Shown here: positions 15,205 through 22,923 of the stretch, in pieces
Numbering within the stretch: the stretch's first letter is position 1
How the letters are laid out: each line of letters opens with the position of its first letter
Assembly: GCA_017408685.1 (NCBI GenBank)
Contig: JAFQUE010000009.1
Location: forward strand, 1 to 64,000
Source: Bacteroidaceae bacterium
Lineage (GTDB): Bacteria; Bacteroidota; Bacteroidia; Bacteroidales; Bacteroidaceae
DNA length: 64,000 nt
Direction of reading: 5' to 3'
Notes under the pieces: generated by a model
The model's database searches: none
What the model saw: the letters and a program-made list of their open reading frames with translations, nothing else
Told to the model about the DNA's origin: nothing
Translations under genes and position numbers: made by a program

Positions 15205-16875
15205 TCAATGACAGTTCCGCGGTTTTTGAGATGCTTGACTCTCCTCATAAAGTTCCTCTTCAATCTCAACCTCAAGTCCGGGGAACTTTGCGACCAGTGC
15301 ATAGGCTAATGCAGTCTCACCGCGTTCGGTCTCAATCCTCAGCAGCAGGGCGCCATCTTGCTCATCAACTCTCAGGAGGTTGCCGCAGTAGTATTCCCGC
15401 TTGGGGTCTGTGCCCACAAGGTAGTGCATAAAGATGTTTATAGGAACGTACAGCCCTAATTCATTCTCTACATCACCGTATTTGTTTGCAATTTTCTCTG
15501 CAAGTTCCTTCAATGGGGCAATGTCACCTTTTACGGTATATGTGTAAGTGCAAGGGTCGGGCTCGCCGTAGTCATCGCTGTCCTCGAGCGGGTTCTCATC
15601 GGTATAAAAAGCCTTGTCGTAACACTCCTTTGCTTTTCGCTTGTCGATGAAGAAGCCGAACTCCTCTTTTCCCCAACGGTAGAGGTCGCCAATCTCTCTG
15701 TATGCCCACCTGCGGTCATCTTCTCCAAGGTCATCGGCATTCTCAACCAGCAGGCGTGTATAATCCAGCGGGGTGAGATTGCTCAATATCCACACAACAT
15801 CCGTTATGTTGTTAAGCAGGTGGTTTCCGGCTTTGCACACTTTCCCGAACAAGGTCTCTGCTTCACCTTCATTGCTTTCGAAGAGCGGAGTATTAAGGAG
15901 TTCGTAACGCTCGATAGAAATAGTCTCGCCGCTATCGGGGTCGGTATATGACTCCTCCCAGGTGCGCCAGCTGTGGTACATACCGGCAAGCACTATGCTG
16001 TCTGTTGTACAGTTGTCCATAGCAAGAAGCCACTCTTTATCGTCGGAATGCAGGAAGCGCATATAAGAAATGTTGAGCAACAGAGCTTTCCTTATAAGAT
16101 ATTCATTTATCTTCTTGTTGCCCGAGTGTACAGAGTCGAAAATCTTCTTTACGCACTCATCGGGGCCGGCAACAGCCTGCGAAACGGTAAACGGGAGCTC
16201 ATTGTATTTGGCCGCGGCCTCATCGGCCAGGCAAAACAGGAATTCATCCAATTCTTCCCATTCGTACTCGCCATTCAGTGCCCTGCACTGCTCGACAATG
16301 CATAATGCATCTTCACAGTTGTCATTGGTGTAGTAGCATATAAGAAGCATACCCGGCAACTGATTGCTTGCTGCTGTTATAATTTCATCGCACTCGCTTT
16401 TTCCATTGAGCAAGTCGAATGTCCAGCTGATTGTCTGCTCTGCGTCTTTTCTCTCGAACTTATATCCGGCGGCGGTAAGCAGCGGAGCAAAAGTCTCCAC
16501 CATTTCATTATACTTCGCAGTGTTGTCGGTATATACATACATTGTAGAGGGTTCTGTCCTCACCAGCTTGCCATCTTTTGAAGTATATGTAATAACGATG
16601 TTGGGATAGTCACCAAATTCGACATAGTCGAACAGAATATCGGGGAAATGAGCTACAACCTTTTCCACAAGTTCCTTGAACCTTTTGAGTGTATCGGGGT
16701 CGACGCCGGTGTAACTGAAACTTTTGTCATTGAATTCAAGCCCATAGAATTCGCCCTCAAAATTATCGGGTCTCTCCTCGAACTTATATACTTTGTTCAG
16801 TTCTTTTGCATAAGAATTGACCTGTCCCTGATTCTTGTTATCCTTTGCGCTAAGCTGTAAAGACCATTCTACCAT
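15205..16875 (-). CDS. large acidic hypothetical protein with Sel1-like segment
   Basis: From ATG 16875 (MVEWSLQLSAKDNKNQ) the product is 556 residues and strongly acidic. Two further in-frame starts upstream (16899 and 16938) are possible; 16875 is preferred because it keeps the spacing to the shared promoter element seen in the sister units. Near residues 415-440 the segment AYREIGDLYRWGKEEFGFFIDKRKAKECYDKAF has the helix-turn-helix spacing of a Sel1/TPR-like repeat, a protein-interaction fold. The C-terminus repeats a beta-alpha pattern similar to that at residues 50-110. No enzyme motif is visible. It is the first gene of the rightmost unit. Confidence 0.7.
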   Translation of the reverse strand: MVEWSLQLSAKDNKNQGQVNSYAKELNKVYKFEERPDNFEGEFYGLEFNDKSFSYTGVDPDTLKRFKELVEKVVAHFPDILFDYVEFGDYPNIVITYTSKDGKLVRTEPSTMYVYTDNTAKYNEMVETFAPLLTAAGYKFERKDAEQTISWTFDLLNGKSECDEIITAASNQLPGMLLICYYTNDNCEDALCIVEQCRALNGEYEWEELDEFLFCLADEAAAKYNELPFTVSQAVAGPDECVKKIFDSVHSGNKKINEYLIRKALLLNISYMRFLHSDDKEWLLAMDNCTTDSIVLAGMYHSWRTWEESYTDPDSGETISIERYELLNTPLFESNEGEAETLFGKVCKAGNHLLNNITDVVWILSNLTPLDYTRLLVENADDLGEDDRRWAYREIGDLYRWGKEEFGFFIDKRKAKECYDKAFYTDENPLEDSDDYGEPDPCTYTYTVKGDIAPLKELAEKIANKYGDVENELGLYVPINIFMHYLVGTDPKREYYCGNLLRVDEQDGALLLRIETERGETALAYALVAKFPGLEVEIEEELYEESQASQKPRNCH

Positions 16876-16968
16876 AGTGATTTTTTTTACATAATTCATG
16901 TGTAATATAGAAACTTTTTCCGAAAATTTCAAAAACAAGGCGCTGTCTCAAGAAAACAAAGTTGTAAA

Positions 16969-17013
16969 GCATTAAGGTTCAATGGTGTACTATGGGTTAA
17001 ATTTTGTTAAAAC
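16969..17013 (-). promoter_or_regulatory. shared 45-bp upstream element, copy C
   Basis: Gapless match to 5115-5160 and 7613-7657, with GCATTAAGG at its left and GTTAAATTTTGTTAAAAC at its right on the plus strand. In the gene direction it reads GTTTTAACAAAATTTAAC, two TTTAAC-like boxes about one helical turn apart. It lies 93 bp before ATG 16875. The fabK gene starts on the other strand 136 bp away, so an effect on that gene cannot be excluded. Confidence 0.6.
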
Positions 17014-17112
17014 AGTGAAAGGTGTGTTATCTACTTTTACCAGCAAACCAATTATTTGTTCCTTTTTCGGTTAAACTATATTAACTTTCTTTTCATGGTT
17101 GGACTATTTATA

Positions 17113-17120
17113 TAAATTTG
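17113..17120 (+). promoter_or_regulatory. Bacteroidetes -7 promoter element for fabK
   Basis: TAAATTTG is an exact match to the Bacteroidetes -7 consensus TAnnTTTG, 29 bp before the fabK ATG. No good TTTG at the -33 distance is visible. Confidence 0.5.
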
Positions 17121-17149
17121 CAGAGATTATATCACATAACATTACAACT

Positions 17150-18097
17150 ATGATCAAGAGCAGAATATGCGAGATTCTTGGGATAAAGTATCCCATATTT
17201 CAGGGTGGAATGGCTTGGGTTGCCGACGCTGAACTTGCTGCGGCAGTATCAAATGCCGGCGGGCTTGGCCTGATATCGGCCATCAATGCCGGAACAGAGG
17301 CAGTAAGGAACGAGATACGCAAGTGCAAGACGCTCACCGACAAACCGTTTGGTGTAAACATTATGCTCCAGGCCCCCAATGCCCCGGAGATTGCCGGCAT
17401 GATTGTTGAGGAGGGTGTGAAGATTGTGACAACCGGAGCCGGTTCGCCGGCGAAATACCTGCCAATGTGGAAGGAGAACGGAATAAAGGTCATTCCTGTA
17501 ATTGCGTGCGTTGCCCATGCTGTAAAAATGCAGGCGGCCGGCGTTGACGCCATTGTTGCCGAGGGTGCAGAGTCCGGCGGACATGTAGGCGAGTTGCACA
17601 CTATGCCGCTGATACCGCAGATTGTAGACGCTGTAGATATTCCGGTAATCGCTGCCGGCGGCATATGTGACGGCCGTGGTGCTGCTGCGGCATTCATGCT
17701 GGGTGCCGAAGGAGTGCAGGTGGGAACCCGCTTCCTCTCTGCAACAGAGTGCAATGTGCACGCCGAGTATAAAGAGAAACTGCTTAAGGCTACCGATATA
17801 TCGACAATTGTTACAGGCAAGTCCCTTGGACACCCTGTGCGCTCGCTGAAGACTCCTTTCTCAAGGAATTTCGCGAAGATGGAGAACGACCCGAATGTTA
17901 CGCCCGAGGAGATTCTTGCATTTGGCGGCGGAGCGCTGCGCAAGGCTGTGCAGGAGGGCGATGTCGACGGAAGTTATATGGCCGGTGAGTGCGCCGGCAT
18001 GGTAAAGAATATTGAACCGGCAGCAGCAATAATCGAGGATATTATCCTTGGTGCTGAAAAGGTGATGAAAGAGAGGATAGCAAGCATGTGCCAATAA
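17150..18097 (+). CDS. fabK: enoyl-ACP reductase II / nitronate monooxygenase family
   Basis: From ATG 17150 (MIKSRICEILGIKYPIFQGGMAWVADAELAAAVSNAGGLG) the product is 315 residues, the usual length for FabK. This FMN-dependent TIM-barrel enzyme performs the last reduction of fatty acid elongation, trans-2-enoyl-ACP to acyl-ACP with NAD(P)H. The flavin-binding signatures are visible: GGHVGE, IPVIAAGGICDGRGAAAAFMLGAEGVQVGTRFL near residues 175-210, and GKSLGHPVRSLKT. The nitronate monooxygenase subgroup is close in sequence, so the exact substrate is not certain. An in-frame TTG 51 bases upstream is not a likely start. The gene stands alone, followed by a strong terminator. Confidence 0.88.
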   Translation: MIKSRICEILGIKYPIFQGGMAWVADAELAAAVSNAGGLGLISAINAGTEAVRNEIRKCKTLTDKPFGVNIMLQAPNAPEIAGMIVEEGVKIVTTGAGSPAKYLPMWKENGIKVIPVIACVAHAVKMQAAGVDAIVAEGAESGGHVGELHTMPLIPQIVDAVDIPVIAAGGICDGRGAAAAFMLGAEGVQVGTRFLSATECNVHAEYKEKLLKATDISTIVTGKSLGHPVRSLKTPFSRNFAKMENDPNVTPEEILAFGGGALRKAVQEGDVDGSYMAGECAGMVKNIEPAAAIIEDIILGAEKVMKERIASMCQ

Positions 18098-18120
18098 GGC
18101 GTTGCTGTCCTTCCAGGCAT

Positions 18121-18154
18121 AAAGAAAAGAGGCTCTGCGGAGCCTCTTTTCTTT
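18121..18154. terminator. bidirectional intrinsic terminator between fabK and nadB
   Basis: A perfect 15-bp stem (left arm AAAGAAAAGAGGCTC) with loop TGCG. The A-rich outer left arm and T-rich outer right arm make it usable from both directions. It separates two convergent genes and ends 3 bp before the nadB stop codon. Confidence 0.9.
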
Positions 18155-18157
18155 ATG

Positions 18158-19723
18158 TCATTTCCTCGGGTGGTCGATGTTGTAGTGTAGGCCGCGGCTC
18201 TCCTTGCGTTCCATTGCCCAGCGCATGATAAGATAGCCAACATTTATTATGTTGCGCAGTTCGCACAGTTCGCGGCTCACAACGCTCTGCTTGAAGAGTT
18301 CTTCGGTCTCTTCATATAGAAGGTCAAGGCGGTTCCATGCGCGCTTGAGACGAAGGTCGGTGCGTACAATGCCCACGTATGTGCTCATGATTTGCTGCAC
18401 CTCCTTGGCGTCCTGCGAAATCAGAACCATCTCCTCGTTCATCTTTGTTCCCTCGTCGTTCCACTCGGGAATCTCTTCCTTGTAACTGTATTCATGGAAG
18501 TGCGCAAGCGAGTGTTTGGCTGCCGCGTCGGCATATACAACGGCCTCGATGAGTGAGTTGCTTGCAAGGCGGTTGCCGCCGTGGAGACCTGTACATGAGC
18601 ATTCGCCAACAGCGTAGAGCCTGTGTATGCTGGACGCTGCATTGAGGTCCACCTTGATACCGCCGCAGAGGTAGTGCGCTGCGGGTGCAACGGGAATATA
18701 CTCCTTGGTTATGTCAATGCCAAGCGATAGGCATTTCTCGTATATGTTGGGGAAGTGGCGCTTGGTTTCCTCGGGGTCCTTGTGGGTAACATCGAGGTAC
18801 ACATGGTCGTCGCCACGCAGTTTCATTTCATTGTCGATGGCACGGGCTACAATGTCGCGCGGGGCAAGCGAGAGGCGCGGGTCGTACTTGTGCATGAACT
18901 CTTTGCCGTCCTTGGTGCGCAGTATGCCGCCATAACCGCGCATGGCCTCGGTTATGAGGAACGAGGGTCTGTCGCCGGGGTTGTAGAGTGCTGTGGGGTG
19001 GAACTGAACGAACTCCATGTCCTGCACTGTTCCCTTGGCACGGTATACCATGGCAATGCCGTCGCCTGTTGCCACAAGGGGGTTGGTTGTTGTTTTGTAT
19101 ACTGCACCGCAACCGCCGGTTGCCATGAGTGTCACTTTGCTGAGGAATGTATGCACCTCGTTGGTGGTTATGTCAAGGATATATGCACCGTAGCACTCTA
19201 TGTCGGGTGTCTGGCGGGTAACCTCTATGCCAAGGTGGTGCTGTGTGAGTATTTCAATTGCAAAGTGGTTGTCGAAGATGGTTATGTCGGGGTGCTTGCG
19301 CACGGCCTTAATGAGCGATTCCTGAATCTCGGCGCCGGTGTTGTCGGCATGGTGAAGAATACGGAACTCGGAGTGTCCGCCCTCGCGGTGAAGGTCGAAC
19401 TCGCCCTTCTCGTTCTTGTCGAAATCTACGCCCCAATCGATGAGCGCCTGAATTTGTGAGGGTGCTTCGCGCACAACCTTTTCCACGGCTGCGCGGTCGC
19501 TTATCCAGTCGCCGGCAATCATTGTGTCCTCGATGTGCTTGTCGAAGTTGTCGACCAGCAGGTTTGTTACCGAGGCAACGCCTCCCTGTGCAAAATAGGT
19601 GTTGGCGTCCTCCAATGTTGTCTTGCAAATGAGGGCAACCTTGCCTTTGTCCGCTACTTTGAGTGCAAAACTCATTCCGGCAATGCCGGAACCAATAACC
19701 AGAAAATCGAATTTCTTGACCAT
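18158..19723 (-). CDS. nadB: L-aspartate oxidase
   Basis: ATG 19723 (MVKKFDFLVIGSGIAGMSFALKVADKGKVALICK) gives 521 residues, matching NadB length. An open stretch of 54 codons upstream carries no homology. The enzyme oxidises L-aspartate to iminoaspartate, the first step of de novo NAD synthesis. The N-terminal FAD-binding GSGIAG motif, the substrate-region segment HREGGHSEFRILHHADNTG, the HPTAL motif and CTGLHGGNRLASNSLIEA near the C-terminal third of the flavin domain are diagnostic of this family and separate it from fumarate reductase. NadA and NadC are not in the window; NadD is, at 42 kb. Confidence 0.95.
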   Translation of the reverse strand: MVKKFDFLVIGSGIAGMSFALKVADKGKVALICKTTLEDANTYFAQGGVASVTNLLVDNFDKHIEDTMIAGDWISDRAAVEKVVREAPSQIQALIDWGVDFDKNEKGEFDLHREGGHSEFRILHHADNTGAEIQESLIKAVRKHPDITIFDNHFAIEILTQHHLGIEVTRQTPDIECYGAYILDITTNEVHTFLSKVTLMATGGCGAVYKTTTNPLVATGDGIAMVYRAKGTVQDMEFVQFHPTALYNPGDRPSFLITEAMRGYGGILRTKDGKEFMHKYDPRLSLAPRDIVARAIDNEMKLRGDDHVYLDVTHKDPEETKRHFPNIYEKCLSLGIDITKEYIPVAPAAHYLCGGIKVDLNAASSIHRLYAVGECSCTGLHGGNRLASNSLIEAVVYADAAAKHSLAHFHEYSYKEEIPEWNDEGTKMNEEMVLISQDAKEVQQIMSTYVGIVRTDLRLKRAWNRLDLLYEETEELFKQSVVSRELCELRNIINVGYLIMRWAMERKESRGLHYNIDHPRK

Positions 19724-19792
19724 GTGACAATTATGTTTTCTTTGGGCGAGGTTGGGTCTTTTATAGGTTATGCGGCTCAAAGCGGTCGCCCT

Positions 19793-19800
19793 TATCTTTG
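19793..19800 (+). promoter_or_regulatory. -7 promoter element for the PBP4-type gene
   Basis: TATCTTTG, an exact TAnnTTTG match, 90 bp before the start codon in the divergent nadB/peptidase intergenic region. No convincing -33 box is seen. Confidence 0.45.
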
Positions 19801-19890
19801 GCGGTAAATTTACAAAAAAATATAATATTATATGCTTATGGGGCAATATTTCGTAAAATATATATAGTTTTACGGGAGATTTCAAAGATT

Positions 19891-21252
19891 ATGTTTGCAA
19901 TGAGAATACGTCTTATCATATGCCTGTTGCTTTTGCCTTTTGCCGCCTTCCCGCAAAGGGCAATGAAGAATGCCGTGGATTATCTGCTTGAGGATAGGTT
20001 ACTTGATGAGGTCGACGCCTCGGTTATGATATATGACCTTGATGATGACTCCATGCTCTATGCTCACCGTGGAAGCAAGATGGTGCGTCCGGCGTCGGTG
20101 CTCAAGGTCATTACTTCGGTTGTTGCAACAGAGAAACTCGGTTGTGAATATACGTTTGACACAGAACTGTTTGCGGCGGGGAACAATCTTTATGTGAAAG
20201 GGCGCATGGACCCGCTCTTCGGTATTGATGATATGGTGCAGATGGCGGCCGCTGTGCCTGCAGGCAGTGTGGTGGACACGCTTTTTGCCGACTGTTCTTT
20301 TATAGATTCGCTCTACTGGGGCAGCGGCTGGGTGTGGGACGATAACCCATACGGTTTCCAACCTTATCTGTCACCGCTCATGGTGTGCGGCGGAGGAGTT
20401 GAGGTGGCTGTCTCTCCTTCGGTCAAAGGAAAGGCTCCTCAATATACCGTGACCCCTGAATCTTCGTTCTATTCTGTTGTGAACGAGGCTGTGAGCAATG
20501 ACCCTTCGCTGGGCAAACTCACAATTCTGCGCGACTGGCTCGAGGACAGCAATCTCATACGCATAAAGGGTAACTGCACCAAACGTTACAAGGAGAAACT
20601 GAATATGTACAAGTCGGCCGATTTCTTTCTTGCGTTGCTTGCCGAAAAACTTGACTCGGTGGGCGTGGAAGTGCGTACAATATCTTTCGGCGGTGTGCCG
20701 GCTGCAGCCGAAAGGATACATTTGACATGCCGTCCGCTGACCGATGTGGTGGATGAGGCTCTTATGGAGAGTGACAACCTTTGTGCCGAGGCTCTTGTTT
20801 ATCATCTTGCTGCCATTGAAAATGAATCTCCGCTCTCAATGGATGAGGGTTGTGATGTCGTGCGCAGTTTCCTCTCCGGTGAACTCGGGATACAGCAGGA
20901 GTTCTCAATTGTCGACGGGTCGGGACTCTCGGTCTATAATTACGTTTCAGCGGATATACTTTTGCGTACTATGGTCCATGCCTGCAGGAACAACGATGTG
21001 TTCGATGTCATCTACAGCCGTCTGCCGCTTTCCGGCGTGTCGGGTACCATGAAAAACCGTACCAAGGATGGTGCTGCATACAAGAAGGTGCGGGCGAAGA
21101 CCGGTACGGTAAAGGGGGTGTGTACGCTCGCCGGTTATGCGAAGGCTTCCAACGGGCACCTTTGTGCTTTTGTGATACTTAACAGCGGTCATGCAAAGGC
21201 TTCGGAAGTGCGTAAGTGGCAGGATAGGGTATTAGAGGCAGTATGCAGGTGA
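19891..21252 (+). CDS. dacB: D-alanyl-D-alanine carboxypeptidase/endopeptidase, PBP4 family (peptidase S13)
   Basis: ATG 19891 gives 453 residues and a clear signal peptide (MRIRLIICLLLLPFAAFPQRA), so the protein is periplasmic. The three penicillin-binding signatures are present: SxxK as PASVLK, SxN as SDNLCAE and KTG as AKTGTVKG. The long insertion between SxxK and SxN is the feature of S13 enzymes. It trims D-Ala from, or cuts crosslinks between, peptidoglycan stem peptides. A second ATG three codons later would serve equally. The stop codon lies at the edge of a large palindromic element shared with the convergent queG. Confidence 0.93.
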   Translation: MFAMRIRLIICLLLLPFAAFPQRAMKNAVDYLLEDRLLDEVDASVMIYDLDDDSMLYAHRGSKMVRPASVLKVITSVVATEKLGCEYTFDTELFAAGNNLYVKGRMDPLFGIDDMVQMAAAVPAGSVVDTLFADCSFIDSLYWGSGWVWDDNPYGFQPYLSPLMVCGGGVEVAVSPSVKGKAPQYTVTPESSFYSVVNEAVSNDPSLGKLTILRDWLEDSNLIRIKGNCTKRYKEKLNMYKSADFFLALLAEKLDSVGVEVRTISFGGVPAAAERIHLTCRPLTDVVDEALMESDNLCAEALVYHLAAIENESPLSMDEGCDVVRSFLSGELGIQQEFSIVDGSGLSVYNYVSADILLRTMVHACRNNDVFDVIYSRLPLSGVSGTMKNRTKDGAAYKKVRAKTGTVKGVCTLAGYAKASNGHLCAFVILNSGHAKASEVRKWQDRVLEAVCR

Positions 21253-21375
21253 AGTAAACGACTAAAAAGCGGATTTCTGCGTTATACTGGCCTTAAAATC
21301 CTCATTTACCCTCAGTAAACTCCGGTTTTTAAGGCTGCGCAAGCCTTGAACTCCATCTTTTTATTCGTCTACTTC
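21252..21375. repeat. large imperfect palindrome with conserved hairpin core, copy 1
   Basis: The left arm (AAGTAAACGACTAAAAAGCG onward) pairs with the reverse complement of the right arm (AAGTAGACGAATAAAAAGAT). An inner arm GCCTTAAAA pairs with TTTTAAGGC. The centre is TCATTTAC, loop CCTCA, AGTAAACTCC wording, with TTTAC (21305-21309) pairing GTAAA (21315-21319). The element exactly fills the space between the convergent stop codons of the PBP4-type gene and queG, overlapping both. Related copies are at 52264-52371 and 52401-52501. A bidirectional terminator role is likely; a mobile-repeat origin is possible. Confidence 0.7.
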
Positions 21376-22289
21376 TTAAAATCTTTCTTGCATTCTTTGA
21401 TGTTGCGTATGAGTTGTTCATATTCGCAGCGTTCTACTGCGCTGTCGTGGAACAATGTGTCGTATTGCTCTTTGGTAAGTGACTGCCAATCATTGCTGCT
21501 CATTTGCCGCAGTGCCGGTGATGGACGGAATTCGGCAATGGGGGTGGCAACAGCAAATCTGTTGTGGGGGCATGCAGTGAGGCAACGGTCGCACCCGTAA
21601 AAGCAATTTCCCATCTTTTCACCGATGTTTTCGGGTAACTCTCCACGGTGCTCTATGGTGAGATAGGATAGGCACTTGCGGGCGTCGAACCCCCCATGCC
21701 TTAATGCCTCGGTGGGGCAGTTGTCAATGCACTTGCTGCAGTTGCCGCAATTGTTGGCGGCGAACGGTGCATCGTACTCAAGTTCAATATCTATGAGAAG
21801 TTCTCCCAGAAAGAATAAGGAACCTTTGCCGGGGATTATGAGTTGTCGGTTGCGTCCAATCCAACCCAGTCCGGCCTCAACTGCCCAGTAACGTTCAAGA
21901 ATGGGAGCCGAGTCGCAAAAGGCCCGCCCGTGGCATGGTGTAACTTCATTTATGCTTTTGAGCAGCATGAAAAGGCGTTCTTTAACGACCTTGTGGTAGT
22001 CTTTGCCTTGTGCGTAACAGGATATTGCTTCAACGGGGTTTTCGGGTGTGTAGTTCAAGGCTGTAACGACAATGCTTCTGCAACCTTCAACAAGCAGGGT
22101 GGGGTTGTAGCGTTTGTCGCAGTTGCGCTCAAGGTAGTGCATGGTAGCGTTGTTGCCTTCTGCAACCCATTGGTTACAGTAGTTTGCAGTTCCACCAGTA
22201 ACGGGACCGGCCTTTGCAATGCCGCAGATGTCAAAGCCGAGACGCAGTGCCTCGGCCTTGATGTATTCTGTAACTTCTCTTTTGTCCAT
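21369..22289 (-). CDS. queG: epoxyqueuosine reductase
   Basis: A 306-residue cobalamin-dependent iron-sulfur protein that reduces epoxyqueuosine to queuosine at the tRNA wobble base. Two ferredoxin-type 4Fe-4S motifs are seen: CGNCSKCIDNCPTEAL near residue 181 and CYGCDRCLTACPHN near residue 232. The conserved N-terminal ALNY and WAVEAGLGWIGRN segments are also present. It lacks the C-terminal HEAT-repeat extension found in longer versions and is similar in length to other Bacteroidales QueG proteins. The start overlaps the upstream stop (TAATG), so it is translationally coupled to the deacetylase. Confidence 0.95.
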   Translation of the reverse strand: MDKREVTEYIKAEALRLGFDICGIAKAGPVTGGTANYCNQWVAEGNNATMHYLERNCDKRYNPTLLVEGCRSIVVTALNYTPENPVEAISCYAQGKDYHKVVKERLFMLLKSINEVTPCHGRAFCDSAPILERYWAVEAGLGWIGRNRQLIIPGKGSLFFLGELLIDIELEYDAPFAANNCGNCSKCIDNCPTEALRHGGFDARKCLSYLTIEHRGELPENIGEKMGNCFYGCDRCLTACPHNRFAVATPIAEFRPSPALRQMSSNDWQSLTKEQYDTLFHDSAVERCEYEQLIRNIKECKKDFKK

Positions 22290-22900
22290 TATTCAAAAAC
22301 CTTGAACTCGTATCCTTGTTCCAGCAGCCAGTCTATTGAACGCGGCAATGCATATTTGAGATTGCTCTCGGAGCGTATCGAGTCGTGGAATGTTATTATG
22401 GAACCGTTGCGTGTGAGCCTCTTGACATTGGCAAGCACATCCTCGCCGTAGAGACGGAAACTGTAGTCGCGGGTAACGAGGTCCCACATTACAAATTGGT
22501 AACGTTTGCTCAATTCCTCGTATTGCCTTGGGCGTAGAATGCCGTGGGGAGGGCGGAAGAGGTTGCTGTGGATGAATGCGTCGGCCTGGTCAACATTCTC
22601 GATGTAGTTGTTTACGCTGGTAAGGAGTCCTTTCAGGTGGTTGAATGTGTGGTTCCCGACACGGTGCCCTTCCTCCACAACCTGCATGTACTCCTGGGGG
22701 AACTTGTGGACATTGTCGCCCACCATGAAAAAGGTTGCCTTTATGTCGTAACGTTTGAGCAGGTCAACAACCCATGGGGTTATTACGGGTATGGGCCCGT
22801 CGTCGAAGGTCAGATAAACGGCCTTCTCATTCGGGTCCATGCGCCATATTGCCTTGGGGTATAGTTTGCGGAAAATTTCCGGAATCTGCTCAATGAACAT
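22289..22900 (-). CDS. polysaccharide deacetylase (NodB homology, CE4)
   Basis: A 203-residue protein with the full set of CE4 motifs in order: TFDDGP (30-35, catalytic Asp and metal Asp), HTFNH (metal histidines), RPPHG, WDLVTRDY and the catalytic-His strand IITFHDS. It removes N- or O-acetyl groups from a glycan; in this setting the substrate could be peptidoglycan or an exported polysaccharide. No signal peptide is visible. It is coupled to queG and lies 23 bp after the DUF2723 gene, so the three may be cotranscribed. Confidence 0.92.
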   Translation of the reverse strand: MFIEQIPEIFRKLYPKAIWRMDPNEKAVYLTFDDGPIPVITPWVVDLLKRYDIKATFFMVGDNVHKFPQEYMQVVEEGHRVGNHTFNHLKGLLTSVNNYIENVDQADAFIHSNLFRPPHGILRPRQYEELSKRYQFVMWDLVTRDYSFRLYGEDVLANVKRLTRNGSIITFHDSIRSESNLKYALPRSIDWLLEQGYEFKVFE

Positions 22901-22923
22901 TGTGGGTTTCTTTTGTCGGGTTT

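Noticed and set aside
17099..17149. A longer N-terminus for FabK starting at TTG
   Set aside because: It would contain the -7 promoter element and has no similarity to FabK proteins, which start at MIKSRIC-like sequence.
19724..19885. An extended N-terminus of NadB (54 extra codons)
   Set aside because: The flavin motif must lie near the start in this family; the extra codons overlap the intergenic promoter region of the divergent gene.
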